Source of the DNA: Ramlibacter pallidus
GTDB lineage: Bacteria > Pseudomonadota > Gammaproteobacteria > Burkholderiales > Burkholderiaceae_C
Direction of reading: 5' to 3'
Assembly: GCF_015070875.1 (NCBI RefSeq)
Contig: NZ_JADDIV010000006.1
Coordinates: 62,001-126,000, forward strand
Length of the DNA stretch: 64,000 nucleotides
Positions 19,566 through 27,981 of this stretch are shown here, piece after piece; the stretch's first letter is position 1; every line of letters begins with the position of its first letter. The position numbers and the translations under genes are program-made. The notes below the pieces were generated by a model. The model saw only the letters and a list, made by a program, of their open reading frames with translations, was not told the origin of the DNA and made no database searches.

Positions 19566-20174
19566 TCAACGCTGCACGGAGATGTTGTTGCCCCGCTGGA
19601 TGATGGTCATCGGCGGGTCGCGCATCTCGGTGATCACGGTCTGCTGGCGGGCGGGGGCCGGGCCGGCGCCCATCGCCGTCGTGTTGGGGGCGGCGGGCAC
19701 GTTCGCGCGCGCCAAGGCCGTGTCCGCCGGGATGACCGTGTAGGTCGGCAGGTCCAGGCGCGCGGCCGCCTGCGCCGGCACCATCACGATGTTGCTGGCG
19801 CCCACGACGGTGTGCGGCAGGCCGTTGCGCTGCGCCGTTTCGCGATCGGTCAGCAAGGGCGAGGCGTCGCTCGAGGGCGAGAGCGTGCGGCCGGTGCGTT
19901 CCATGCGGATCGTGTTGGGCGGGATCATGCCGCTGGTGGGACGCGCCACCTGGGCGAGGCTCACCGGCGTGCAGTTGGCCCCCTGGTCGAACACCAGGCT
20001 GGAGCCGGCCGGGAAGCGCTGGCTGACCGCCTGGTGCAGCGGCAGGCTCATGTCGACCGGCGCATCGGTGCCGCGATAGACGACGCGGTTGTTGCCGTCG
20101 TAGACCGTGTAGCAGGCCATGGCGTTGGCGCCCGAGAACAGCAGGCCGCAGAGCAGTGCGAGTTTGAGTTTCAT
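19566..20174 (-). CDS. Secreted or periplasmic protein of unknown function
   Basis: A 202-residue protein. Residues 1-18 are a clear Sec signal peptide (MKLKLALLCGLLFSGANA), followed by MACYTVYDGNNRVVYRG, where a cysteine follows soon after cleavage but not in a lipobox. The rest is rich in Pro, Thr and Ala with no catalytic motif I recognise. Short proteins of this type with a CYTVYD opening occur in Comamonadaceae, function unknown. It stands alone between the EamA gene (convergent) and the CoA-transferase operon. Confidence 0.75.
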   Translation of the reverse strand: MKLKLALLCGLLFSGANAMACYTVYDGNNRVVYRGTDAPVDMSLPLHQAVSQRFPAGSSLVFDQGANCTPVSLAQVARPTSGMIPPNTIRMERTGRTLSPSSDASPLLTDRETAQRNGLPHTVVGASNIVMVPAQAAARLDLPTYTVIPADTALARANVPAAPNTTAMGAGPAPARQQTVITEMRDPPMTIIQRGNNISVQR

Positions 20175-20301
20175 GTCTTGCCCTTCGTGCCGCCCAGGCG
20201 GCCGGAATTGGATGATGCGATCTTGGGCACTCTTCCGTGCAAGGTTCGCAGGCCAAGCGAGCCATCCGCTGTCAGCTTCCTTCCCGCGCGTGCCGAGGAA
20301 G

Positions 20302-21681
20302 TTACCAGCGGGCGGCCGAACTGCCAGGGGGCGCCGACGGACGGACCCAGGCTGCTGGTGTACGGCCGAGCTGAGCGCTGTGGCGCACGGCGGTGAGGCG
20401 GCCGAATCCGGAATCGGTGGTTTCGAGGAAGGGCTCCAGCGGCGGCGGCACGGCATCGAAGCCGTCGGGGATGCGGCCCAGCCCGCGCAGCCAGTGCCCG
20501 GTCTGCGCCAGCGACACCTGCACGTGCCAGCTGCCGCCTTCGCGCTGCTGGCGCCACAGCGCCGCCGAGGCGCCGAAGGCGATCAGGTAGCCGGTGGCCT
20601 GGTCGAGGATCTGCATGGGCAGCGGCCGCGGCTTGGCCGGGTCGCCGGCGGCCTCGGCTTCCGCGAAGTTGAAGCCGGTGGCGGCCTGCACCAGGGAGTC
20701 GAAGCCCCGCCGGTCCTGCCAGGGGCCTTGCGGGCCATAGGCGGACAGCGACACGTACACCAGGCCCGGCCGGCGCCGCGCCAGTTCGGCGGGACCGTGG
20801 CCGAGCGCCTGCAAGGCTCCCGGCCGGTAGCCCTGCAGGAAGACGTGCGCCTCCTGCAGCAGGCCGTCCATCGTGCCGCGGCCTGCCGGCGTCCGCAGGT
20901 CGGCCAGCGCCGACCGCTTGCCGCGGCTGGTCTCCGCGATCGCCTCGATGTTCGGCAGGTGCGGCGCGTTGACCAGCATGACGTCGGCCCCGTACGCCGC
21001 GAGCGCGCGGCCGCCGACGGGACCGGCCAGGATGCGGGTGAGGTCGAGCACGCGCACGCCTTCCAGGGGGCGCTGCGACGCTGCGAGGGGCGGCAGCGCG
21101 CGCGGCGGGGCGTCGCCGATGCGGGTGATCGTCATCAGGGGCTGCGCGGCGATCGCACGGCCGGCCTCGGTGGCGTCCCATTGCGCGAAGGTGCGCAGCG
21201 CCGAGGCGACGAGGCCCGCATGCGCCGCGGCGGTTTCGAACTCCCGCGCGTCCCAGGCGAGCATGGCGCGTTCGGCTGCCGCGCGGTCCGCGGTCGCCGG
21301 GTCCAGTCCGAGCAGGCGCAGCGCGCCGTCGCGGTGATGCGCGAAGTTGGCGTGCAGGCGCACCCAGCCGTCGCGGGCGCGATAGAGGCCGGAGAACTTG
21401 TCCCAGAGCTCCGGCACGCGGCCATCGAGGCGGAACCACGCCAGGCATTCCGCCGACGCGTGCGCCGCGTCGACCGACACGGTCTGGCGCGGCACGCCGC
21501 GCGCGTGTCCCAGCTCGCAGGCGGCGAGCGCCGCGGCGCCGATGGTGGCCTGTGCCGCCGTCGCGACGGCGAAGGATGAGGGATGGACCGGGTCGCTGCC
21601 GGTGAAGGTGCAGGAGTCCAGCGCCTCGCCGGGCAGCCCTGCGAGCTGCCACAGTCCGGCGAGGGCGGCCTGCGCGTTCAC
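20302..21681 (-). CDS. CaiB/BaiF-type (class III) CoA-transferase with extended N-terminus
   Basis: A 459-residue enzyme that moves CoA between acyl groups. The signature that normally opens the family, GVRVLDLTRILAGP, lies at residues 208-221 instead of near residue 10. It is followed by the usual GADVMLVNAP, the region SRGKRSALADLRT, and VYVSLSAYGPQGPW. Residues ~35-200 resemble the part usually found in the second half of the family (ATIGAAALAACELGH; YRARDGWVRLHANFA), so the protein looks like a permuted or one-and-a-half-copy form. The start is GTG at 21681, 4 bases after scoB; no good ribosome binding site is seen. Third gene of scoA-scoB-caiB-like. Confidence 0.85.
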   Translation of the reverse strand: MNAQAALAGLWQLAGLPGEALDSCTFTGSDPVHPSSFAVATAAQATIGAAALAACELGHARGVPRQTVSVDAAHASAECLAWFRLDGRVPELWDKFSGLYRARDGWVRLHANFAHHRDGALRLLGLDPATADRAAAERAMLAWDAREFETAAAHAGLVASALRTFAQWDATEAGRAIAAQPLMTITRIGDAPPRALPPLAASQRPLEGVRVLDLTRILAGPVGGRALAAYGADVMLVNAPHLPNIEAIAETSRGKRSALADLRTPAGRGTMDGLLQEAHVFLQGYRPGALQALGHGPAELARRRPGLVYVSLSAYGPQGPWQDRRGFDSLVQAATGFNFAEAEAAGDPAKPRPLPMQILDQATGYLIAFGASAALWRQQREGGSWHVQVSLAQTGHWLRGLGRIPDGFDAVPPPLEPFLETTDSGFGRLTAVRHSAQLGRTPAAWVRPSAPPGSSAARW

Positions 21682-21685
21682 TGCA

Positions 21686-22324
21686 TCAGTCGATCAGCTT
21701 TGCGCCGGTCTTGGCCTGCACGGACTCGCGCGTGACGCCGGGCGCCAGTTCCACGAGCTTCAGGCCTTGCGGGGTCACGTCCATGACGGCCAGGTCGGTG
21801 ATGATCCGGTCGACCACGCCGACGCCGGTCAACGGCAGCGTGCACTGCGGCAGGATCTTGAGGTCCTCGCCGCCGTCCTTCTTCTTCGCCACGTGCTCCA
21901 TCAGCACGATGACGCGCGGCACGCCGGCCACGAGGTCCATCGCGCCGCCCATGCCCTTGACCATCTTGCCCGGGATCATCCAGTTGGCCAGGTCGCCCTT
22001 CTCGCTGACCTGCATGGCGCCCAGGATGGAGAGGTTGATCTTGCCGCCGCGGATCATGGCGAAGCTGTCGTGGCTGCCGAAGATCGACGAGCCCTTGATG
22101 GTGGTCACGGTCTGCTTGCCGGCGTTGATCAGGTCGGCGTCGACCTCCTGCTCGGTCGGGAACGGGCCGATGCCCAGCATGCCGTTCTCCGACTGCAGCC
22201 AGACTTCCTTGTCGCCGGTGAAGTTGGCCACCAGCGTCGGGATGCCGATGCCGAGGTTCACGTAGAAGCCGTCCTGCAGTTCCTGCGCCGCGCGCGCGGC
22301 CATCTGGTCTTGGGTCCAGGGCAT
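21686..22324 (-). CDS. scoB: 3-oxoacid CoA-transferase subunit B
   Basis: A 212-residue B subunit of class I CoA-transferase. The catalytic glutamate is Glu46 in [20 protein letters not shown] and [10 protein letters not shown] are further family marks. With ScoA it transfers CoA from succinyl-CoA to a 3-oxoacid such as acetoacetate, or 3-oxoadipate in the Pca pathway; the substrate cannot be separated by eye. Start ATG 22324 lies 10 bases downstream of scoA. Confidence 0.95.
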   Translation of the reverse strand: MPWTQDQMAARAAQELQDGFYVNLGIGIPTLVANFTGDKEVWLQSENGMLGIGPFPTEQEVDADLINAGKQTVTTIKGSSIFGSHDSFAMIRGGKINLSILGAMQVSEKGDLANWMIPGKMVKGMGGAMDLVAGVPRVIVLMEHVAKKKDGGEDLKILPQCTLPLTGVGVVDRIITDLAVMDVTPQGLKLVELAPGVTRESVQAKTGAKLID

Positions 22325-22334
22325 GTCTTGCTCC

Positions 22335-23030
22335 TTACGTGCGGACGGTGCGCTTCTCGATGCGCTTTTCCGGGGTGGGGTTGTGCACGATGCGGTGCAC
22401 GTAGATGCCCGGCAGGTGGATGTCGTCGGGCTCCAGTTCGCCGATCTCGACCACCTTCTCCACTTCGACGATGCAGATCTTGCCGGCCATCGCCGCGGCG
22501 GGATTGAAGTTGCGGGCGGTCAGGCGGAAACGCAGGTTGCCGCTCTTGTCGGCCACGTCGGCCTTGACCAGCGCGACGTCGGGCACCAGCGAACGCTCCA
22601 TGACGTAGGTCTCGCCGTCGAACTCGCGCAACTCCTTGCCCTCGGCGACGATGGTGCCCACGCCGGTCTTGGTGAAGAAGGCCGGGATGCCGGCGCCGCC
22701 GGCGCGCAGCTTCTCGGCCAGCGTGCCCTGCGGCGTGAACTCCAGCTCCAGCTCGCCCGCCAGGTACTGGCGCTCGAACTCCTTGTTCTCGCCGACGTAC
22801 GAGGAGATCATCCGCTTGATCTGCCGCGTCTGCAGCAGCTTGCCGAGGCCGAAGTCGTCGACGCCGGCGTTGTTGGAGATGACGGTGAGGTCCTTGGCGC
22901 CGCTGTCGCGCACCGCGTCGATCAGGGCCTCCGGGATGCCGCACAGGCCGAAGCCGCCGACGGCCAGCAGCTGGCCGCTGCGCACGACGCCGTCGATGGC
23001 CGCCGCCGCGCTGGGATAGATCTTGTTCAC
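22335..23030 (-). CDS. scoA: 3-oxoacid CoA-transferase subunit A
   Basis: A 231-residue A subunit. [20 protein letters not shown] holds the glycine-rich CoA-binding loop. The start is GTG (23030) with AGGAG 6 bases upstream, so GTG is well supported. First gene of a leftward operon with scoB and the CaiB-like gene. It is divergent from the PAS-LuxR regulator at 23132; the short region between them (101 bases) contains an inverted repeat that may serve both. Confidence 0.95.
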   Translation of the reverse strand: MNKIYPSAAAAIDGVVRSGQLLAVGGFGLCGIPEALIDAVRDSGAKDLTVISNNAGVDDFGLGKLLQTRQIKRMISSYVGENKEFERQYLAGELELEFTPQGTLAEKLRAGGAGIPAFFTKTGVGTIVAEGKELREFDGETYVMERSLVPDVALVKADVADKSGNLRFRLTARNFNPAAAMAGKICIVEVEKVVEIGELEPDDIHLPGIYVHRIVHNPTPEKRIEKRTVRT

Positions 23031-23088
23031 ACCACGCTCCTGAAAATGACGCGCGCGCCCGCGGTGCGGGCCGGATGAGGCGCTACGA

Positions 23089-23112
23089 TACTACCTAGCA
23101 TGTTACGTAGTA
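23089..23112. promoter_or_regulatory. Inverted repeat between scoA and the PAS-LuxR gene
   Basis: TACTAC (23089-23094) and GTAGTA (23107-23112) are perfect 6-base arms separated by 12 bases, in an AT-rich pocket of this GC-rich genome. It sits 20 bases upstream of the PAS-LuxR start. It is a candidate operator for the divergent regulator. Confidence 0.4.
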
Positions 23113-23131
23113 ATTCGTAGAGGATAGCCCG

Positions 23132-23680
23132 ATGGACGTCGATTACCGGCTGGCCTTCGAGCATGCCCCGGTGGGGCTGTGCCTCTCCCGCAACCGCGTC
23201 ATCGTCGACTGCAACACGCAGTTGTGCGAGATGTTCGGCTGGTCGCGCGAGCTGCTGACCGGCCAGTCCTTCATGGTGCTCTACCCGAGCGCCGAGGAAT
23301 ACGAGCGGCTCGGCGCGCGCATGGTCCCCATCCTCAACGCCAAGGGACACTACGCCGACGACCGGATCATGAAGCGCGCCAGCGGCGAGGTGTTCTGGTG
23401 CCACGTGACCGGCCGCGCGCTGAACCGCGAGGCGCCGCACGAGTCCGGCATCTGGGCCTTCGAGGACCTGAGTTCGCAGCGGCCCGTGAAGGCCGAGCTC
23501 ACGGCGCGCGAACGCGAAGTCGCCGCCCGCCTGCTCGACGGGCTGACCTCCAAGGAGATCGGCAAGACGCTCGACATCAGCCATCGCACGGTGGAGATCT
23601 ACCGCGCCCGGCTGATGCGCAAGTACCGGGCCAACACCACGGCGGACCTGGTGCACAAGCTGATGGCCGGCGGGTCGTAG
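23132..23680 (+). CDS. PAS domain LuxR-type regulator
   Basis: A 182-residue protein. Residues ~5-115 are a PAS domain (AFEHAPVGLCLSRNRVIVDC; CEMFGWSRELL; a PAC-like WCHVTGRALNRE). Residues ~120-178 are a LuxR helix-turn-helix (LTAREREVAARLLDGLTSKE then IGKTLDISHRTVEIYRARL). It joins a small-ligand or redox sensor directly to DNA binding without a receiver domain. Divergence from scoA suggests it controls the CoA-transferase operon (inference). ATG with GAGGA upstream. Confidence 0.92.
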   Translation: MDVDYRLAFEHAPVGLCLSRNRVIVDCNTQLCEMFGWSRELLTGQSFMVLYPSAEEYERLGARMVPILNAKGHYADDRIMKRASGEVFWCHVTGRALNREAPHESGIWAFEDLSSQRPVKAELTAREREVAARLLDGLTSKEIGKTLDISHRTVEIYRARLMRKYRANTTADLVHKLMAGGS

Positions 23681-23686
23681 CGCCGG

Positions 23687-24631
23687 CTAGAACTCGGCGA
23701 ACAGCTGCCGCTTGCGCTGCGCCGCCCACTGGCGCAGGCATTCGCCGTCGCCGTGGCAGGCCGAGCGTTGCGCCAGCGCCTGCTGGTGGCGGCGCTGCAG
23801 GCCCGCGGGGTCGCGCGACACGGACCGCGCCTGCGCGTAGAGGCGCTCGAGGTCGTCATCGACCTTGCCGAGGTCTTCGGTGCGCGCCGGCGGCGCATCG
23901 GCCAGCGACATGCGCGCCGACCCGAGGCGGGTCGTGTCGGGCGCCGCCGGCTCCGACGACACCGCGACGGCCCCGGCATCGGGCAGGCGCAGCGAAGGAT
24001 CCCGCAGGGCCGGGTCGCTCAGGGAAGCGAGGCGCTGCTCCGCCAGGCGCGTCTTCGATGCGTTGCGGCCGAGCGCGGTCGCATAGGCGCTCGCGCCCTC
24101 GCTGAACAGCGTGGAGGCACGCTGCAACAGCTGGTCGCGCGCCGCGTCCTCCTGCGACTGGCGGGCCAGGCCGGCGTAGTGCTGGCCGAGCTGCGACTTG
24201 ACGTCCGCCACCGGCGTCGATTGCGCACCGGCGGTCCGCTCCGCCGTGTGGCAGGCCGCGATGAAGGCGACTTCGGCGTCGCGGGACCGCCCCTGCTGCG
24301 CGGCTTCGCGCGCCACGGAGAGGAAGGCGGAAGCGTCCGGCAGCGGCTGCATCGCCAGGGCGCGCGCCAGCTGGAACTGGCCGTCGCCCTCGCCTGCCGG
24401 TGCCGCCGCGGCATCCGCGGGACAACTGCCGGCCGGCGAAGCCTCAGCGGCAGCCGGCGGCGCGGCGGCGACGTGGGTCGCCGCGAAGGGCTGCTCCGTC
24501 GGGGAAGCGACCGGGGACGGTGCGTCCGCCGCCTTCGGGTGGATGAATCCGAGGTACGCGGCAAGGACCACCACCGCGCCGGCGATGGAGCCCGCGGCGA
24601 ACGTCCAGGTGCTGCGCGAGGGATGGGCCAT
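23687..24631 (-). CDS. Membrane-anchored protein of unknown function
   Basis: A 314-residue protein. A single membrane helix near the N-terminus (STWTFAAGSIAGAVVVLAAY) is followed by an Ala/Pro-rich linker of ~60 residues and a helical, charged C-terminal region with a few Sel1/TPR-like stretches; it ends CHGDGECLRQWAAQRKRQLF, with paired cysteines. I recognise no enzyme motif. The ATG at 24631 is preferred; a GTG at 24676 would add 15 residues. It converges on the PAS-LuxR gene with a 6-base gap. Confidence 0.7.
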   Translation of the reverse strand: MAHPSRSTWTFAAGSIAGAVVVLAAYLGFIHPKAADAPSPVASPTEQPFAATHVAAAPPAAAEASPAGSCPADAAAAPAGEGDGQFQLARALAMQPLPDASAFLSVAREAAQQGRSRDAEVAFIAACHTAERTAGAQSTPVADVKSQLGQHYAGLARQSQEDAARDQLLQRASTLFSEGASAYATALGRNASKTRLAEQRLASLSDPALRDPSLRLPDAGAVAVSSEPAAPDTTRLGSARMSLADAPPARTEDLGKVDDDLERLYAQARSVSRDPAGLQRRHQQALAQRSACHGDGECLRQWAAQRKRQLFAEF

Positions 24632-24722
24632 GGCCCACCATAGTCCGGCTGCAGCGCTGGCGGGGCGGTTGGTCACACCTTGGTGAACGGCTCACATCCG
24701 GCAACGCCAGTGCTGAGCCACG

Positions 24723-25109
24723 TCAGACGTCCTTCGCGTCGATCACTTCGGAGCCCACGCGGAAGGCATCCAGGGCCGCGGGGAAGCCGCAGTACACGCT
24801 GGCATGCAGGAAGATCTCCTGCAGTTCCTCCGGCGTGACGCCGTTGTTCAGCGCGCCCCGCACGTGGATCTTGAGTTCGTGCGTCTTGCCGGCCGCGACC
24901 AGCATGGACACGGTGACGATGCTGCGCGTCTTCAGGTCCAGGCCCGGCCGCTGCCAGGTGTTGCCCCATGCGTGCTTGGTGACCAGCTCCTGCAGCGGCG
25001 CGGTGAAGGGCGTCGAGCGGCCGATCGCCGCATCGACGTAGGCGTCGCCGAGCACGCGGCGGCGCGTCACCAGCCCGCGCTGGGTTTCGGGATCGTTCGA
25101 GAGTTCCAT
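24723..25109 (-). CDS. pcaC: Carboxymuconolactone decarboxylase family protein
   Basis: A 128-residue protein of the PcaC/AhpD-like fold. It matches 4-carboxymuconolactone decarboxylase most closely (TRRRVLGDAYVDAAIGRS; ELVTKHAWGNTWQRPGLD; NNGVTPEELQEIFLHASVYC), the beta-ketoadipate step before enol-lactone hydrolysis. No other pca gene is present, although a 3-oxoacid CoA-transferase is 1.7 kb away. ATG at 25109 has GGAG six bases upstream; the ATG at 25115 overlaps the end of that GGAG and is less likely. Confidence 0.85.
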   Translation of the reverse strand: MELSNDPETQRGLVTRRRVLGDAYVDAAIGRSTPFTAPLQELVTKHAWGNTWQRPGLDLKTRSIVTVSMLVAAGKTHELKIHVRGALNNGVTPEELQEIFLHASVYCGFPAALDAFRVGSEVIDAKDV

Positions 25110-25189
25110 GGCCATCTCCGTTGTGGGGCGCCCATCGTAGCGAGGCCGGGCCGGCGCGCCGCTATGCTTGCGGCAGACCAGGAGACACC

Positions 25190-25765
25190 ATGAACCGCTA
25201 CCCGATGCCCGAACTGAAGGACCTGCCCGAAGACATGCGCCAGCGCATCCTGGAGGTGCAGGAAAAAAGCGGCTTCGTGCCCAACGTGTTCCTCGCGCTG
25301 GCGCGGCGGCCGGCCGAGTGGCGCGCCTTCTTCGCGTACCACGACGCGCTGATGCTCAAGGAGACCGGCTCGCTGACCAAGGGCGAGCGCGAGATGATCG
25401 TCACCACCACCAGCGCGGCGAACCACTGCCTGTACTGCGTGGTGGCGCACGGCGCCATCCTGCGCATCTACGAGAAGAAGCCGCTGGTGGCCGACCAGGT
25501 GGCCGTGAACCACCGCAAGGCCGACATCACGCCGCGCCAGCGCGCGATGCTCGACTTCGCGATGAAGGTCTGCCTGCGTTCGCACGAGATCGAGGAATCC
25601 GACTTCGAGGCGCTGCACCCGCACGGCTTCGACGACGAGGACATCTGGGACATCGCGGCGATCACGGCGTTCTTCGGGCTGTCGAACCGCATGGCGAGCT
25701 TCTCGAACATGCTGCCGAACCCCGAGTTCTACCTGATGGGGCGGGTGCCGCGGGAGAAGAAGTGA
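25190..25765 (+). CDS. AhpD-like peroxidase-related protein (carboxymuconolactone decarboxylase fold)
   Basis: A 191-residue protein. The redox motif is Cys80-Leu-Tyr-Cys83 with His87 (NHCLYCVVAH), the AhpD-type thiol/histidine set; the longer length and the VPNVFLALARRPAEWRAFF segment fit the uncharacterised peroxidase-related subfamily. It may reduce peroxides or peroxiredoxins in the cytoplasm. The ATG at 25190 has a strong AGGAG. Divergent from pcaC and convergent with the thioesterase (adjacent stops). Confidence 0.9.
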   Translation: MNRYPMPELKDLPEDMRQRILEVQEKSGFVPNVFLALARRPAEWRAFFAYHDALMLKETGSLTKGEREMIVTTTSAANHCLYCVVAHGAILRIYEKKPLVADQVAVNHRKADITPRQRAMLDFAMKVCLRSHEIEESDFEALHPHGFDDEDIWDIAAITAFFGLSNRMASFSNMLPNPEFYLMGRVPREKK

Positions 25766-26185
25766 TCAGGCCACCAGCGTCCTGATCCAATCGGGCAGCG
25801 GCACCGACTTCTGCTTCGGGAAATCGACCCACACCGTCGTCGCGCCGCCCGACGCATAGACCACCCCGGGATCGTCGACGCGCTCGATGGTCGCCCAGCT
25901 CTCGAAGCTGCTGCGCCCCGGCTCGCTGGTGTACATCTTCACGACGATGTCGCCGGGGTACTCCAGCTGCTTGTGGAAATTGCAGAACGCGTTGACGATC
26001 ACCGCGCCTTCGCCCTGCGGGTTGATGGGGCAGCCGATGACGCGGAACCAGTCGATGCGCGCCGTCTCCAGGTAGCGGAAGTAGACGGTGTTGTTGACGT
26101 GGCCCATCGCGTCCATGTCGCCCCAGCGGATCGGCATCTGCAGCGTGTGGACCAGTTTCTTGTTCGGGGGAAGTTCGAGCTTCAT
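25766..26185 (-). CDS. Acyl-CoA thioesterase, hotdog fold (4HBT/YbgC family)
   Basis: A 139-residue hotdog enzyme. WGDMDAMGHVNNTVYFRYLE carries the catalytic acid (Asp23 or Asp25) and His29 of the 4-hydroxybenzoyl-CoA thioesterase family. It would release free acid and CoA from an acyl-CoA. The ATG at 26185 overlaps the stop of the EamA gene in the same direction by four bases (ATGA), so it is co-translated with that gene. Confidence 0.9.
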   Translation of the reverse strand: MKLELPPNKKLVHTLQMPIRWGDMDAMGHVNNTVYFRYLETARIDWFRVIGCPINPQGEGAVIVNAFCNFHKQLEYPGDIVVKMYTSEPGRSSFESWATIERVDDPGVVYASGGATTVWVDFPKQKSVPLPDWIRTLVA

Positions 26186-27066
26186 CGGTGCGCCTTGATG
26201 GAGGCGAGGATACCCGCGGTGAAAAGGACGACGGCGCCGGCCTGCAGCTCCGTAGGCCACACGCCGTCCCAGGCGAACGAATAGGCCAGCGCGAACAGCG
26301 TTTCGCTGACGATCAGCTGCCCGCACAGGCTGGCGGAAAGGCGCTGGCTCGCGACGTTCCAGAGGATGGTGGCGAGCCACGCCGAGCCGAAGCCGGTGGC
26401 GACCACGAGCAGCGCGAACAGCGGCGCGCCAGGCTGCGCGCGCAGGGTGGCGAGGTCCGATCCGGCCACGGCCCACAGCACGATCGCGCCGGCCCCGGTG
26501 GCGAGGCCGAGCCAGTTGGCCCAGTCGGTGGCATTCACTTCGGGGTGCCGCTTCAGCCACGCGGAGTTCAACAGAGCGAAGGCCGTCCAGCACGCCAGCG
26601 AGGCGCACGCGAGCAGCACGCCGCGCCAGAAGTGCGGACCGGCCGGCGCCTCGCCTGCGTGCGGCGCCGCCATCATCAGCGCCAGGCCGGCGGCGGTGAA
26701 CGCGATCCCGGGCAGCAGCGCACCCCAGCGCAGGTGGCCCGGCTTGCCGAGCAGCATCACCCAGAGCGGGATGGTCCCGATGACGAGGCTGGGCACCTCG
26801 GTGCCGGCATCCCGGATCGCCAGCACCAGCAGCAGGTAGTAGCCGGTGAAGCCGAGCAGGCTCATGCCGATGGCGGCGAGCGCCTGCCGGCCATCGGGCC
26901 AGGGCCGCCGCGTCACCACGCAGACCGCCACGGCGACGATGCCGTAGACGAGGAAGCGGCCTGCCGTCAGGTCGACGGAACCGAAGCCGTCCACCATCCG
27001 CGGCGCCACGAAGACAAGGCCCCAGAGAGCGCCGGCCAGCAGGCCGGCGACGATGCCGGTGAGCAA
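26182..27066 (-). CDS. EamA/DMT family transporter
   Basis: A 294-residue membrane protein with about ten helices in two EamA halves (LLAGALWGLVFVAPRMVDGF at the start; LIVSETLFALAYSF near the end). A small-molecule exporter with unknown substrate. The start is uncertain: TTG at 27066 opens the frame just after the SDR stop without a clear ribosome binding site. Second gene of SDR-eamA-thioesterase (8 bases after the SDR, overlapping the thioesterase). Confidence 0.85.
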   Translation of the reverse strand: MLTGIVAGLLAGALWGLVFVAPRMVDGFGSVDLTAGRFLVYGIVAVAVCVVTRRPWPDGRQALAAIGMSLLGFTGYYLLLVLAIRDAGTEVPSLVIGTIPLWVMLLGKPGHLRWGALLPGIAFTAAGLALMMAAPHAGEAPAGPHFWRGVLLACASLACWTAFALLNSAWLKRHPEVNATDWANWLGLATGAGAIVLWAVAGSDLATLRAQPGAPLFALLVVATGFGSAWLATILWNVASQRLSASLCGQLIVSETLFALAYSFAWDGVWPTELQAGAVVLFTAGILASIKAHR

Positions 27067-27073
27067 GCGCCGG

Positions 27074-27856
27074 CTAGAGGTGGAAGCCCTCGTCGGCCGC
27101 GATGATCGCGCCGTTGACGAAGTGGCTCTGGTCGGAGGCGAGCATGACCAGCAGCGCGTCCAGGTCCTCGGGCTTGCCCACGCGCTTGCGCGGCAGCATC
27201 TGCACCAGCTTCTGGCCCTGCTCGGTCTGCCAGTGGTGGTGGTTGATCTCGGTGTCGATGTAGCCGGGGCACAGCGCGTTGACGTTGATGCCGAAGCGGC
27301 CCCACTCCAGCGCGAAGGCCTTCGTCATCTGGATCACCGCGGCCTTGCTGATGGCGTAGGCGCCGATCTGCGGCAGCACGCGCAGCCCCGCGGCCGAAGC
27401 GATGTTGATGATGCGGCCGCCGGTGAAGCTGCCGGGCGCCGCGCCGCGCGAGCGCGCCAGCATGCGCTTGCCGACCTCCTGCGCGACGAAGAAGGCGCCG
27501 CGCAGGTTGGTGTCCATCACGTAGTCGAAGTCCTCTTCCGTCACGTCCTGGATGCGCTGCGTGGTGCTGACGCCGGAGTTGTTGACGAGGATGTCGATCG
27601 AGCCCATCTCGGTCTCGGCGTGCGCGACCGCCGCCTTGATGCTGTCAACGCTCGTCACGTCCAGGCCCACCACGTGGGCGTCGCCGCCCTCGCCCTCGAT
27701 CTGCGCGCGCAGGTCCTTCAGCTTCTCGATGCGCCGCGAGGCCAGCACGACCGCGGCGCCGGAACGCGCCAGCACCTTGGCGAACTGCGCGCCCAGGCCG
27801 CTGGAGGCGCCGGTAACGAATGCGACACGGCCGGACAGGTCGATGCTGTAAGCCAC
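27074..27856 (-). CDS. Short-chain dehydrogenase/reductase (FabG-like)
   Basis: A 260-residue NAD(P)-dependent oxidoreductase. It shows the cofactor motif TGASSGLG, NNSG, the active-site YAISK (YxxxK) and the Ser in NIASAAG. Closest by eye to 3-oxoacyl-ACP/3-hydroxyacyl-CoA-type SDRs; the substrate is not defined. GTG start at 27856 with an AGAGGA ribosome binding site. First gene of a leftward operon with EamA and the thioesterase; divergent from ETF-QO across a 125-base region containing the palindrome GAACGTTC (27883-27890). Confidence 0.9.
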   Translation of the reverse strand: MAYSIDLSGRVAFVTGASSGLGAQFAKVLARSGAAVVLASRRIEKLKDLRAQIEGEGGDAHVVGLDVTSVDSIKAAVAHAETEMGSIDILVNNSGVSTTQRIQDVTEEDFDYVMDTNLRGAFFVAQEVGKRMLARSRGAAPGSFTGGRIINIASAAGLRVLPQIGAYAISKAAVIQMTKAFALEWGRFGINVNALCPGYIDTEINHHHWQTEQGQKLVQMLPRKRVGKPEDLDALLVMLASDQSHFVNGAIIAADEGFHL

Positions 27857-27981
27857 TGGGAGTCCTCTCTAGAATTCGGTTGGAACGTTCGTTCGCGCCA
27901 GGGACCGGCGCATAGAATGCGGCAGCCTCTGCCACGGGCGAGCGCAAGGCGCGCCGTGCGAACCATTATCGACGACACCCC

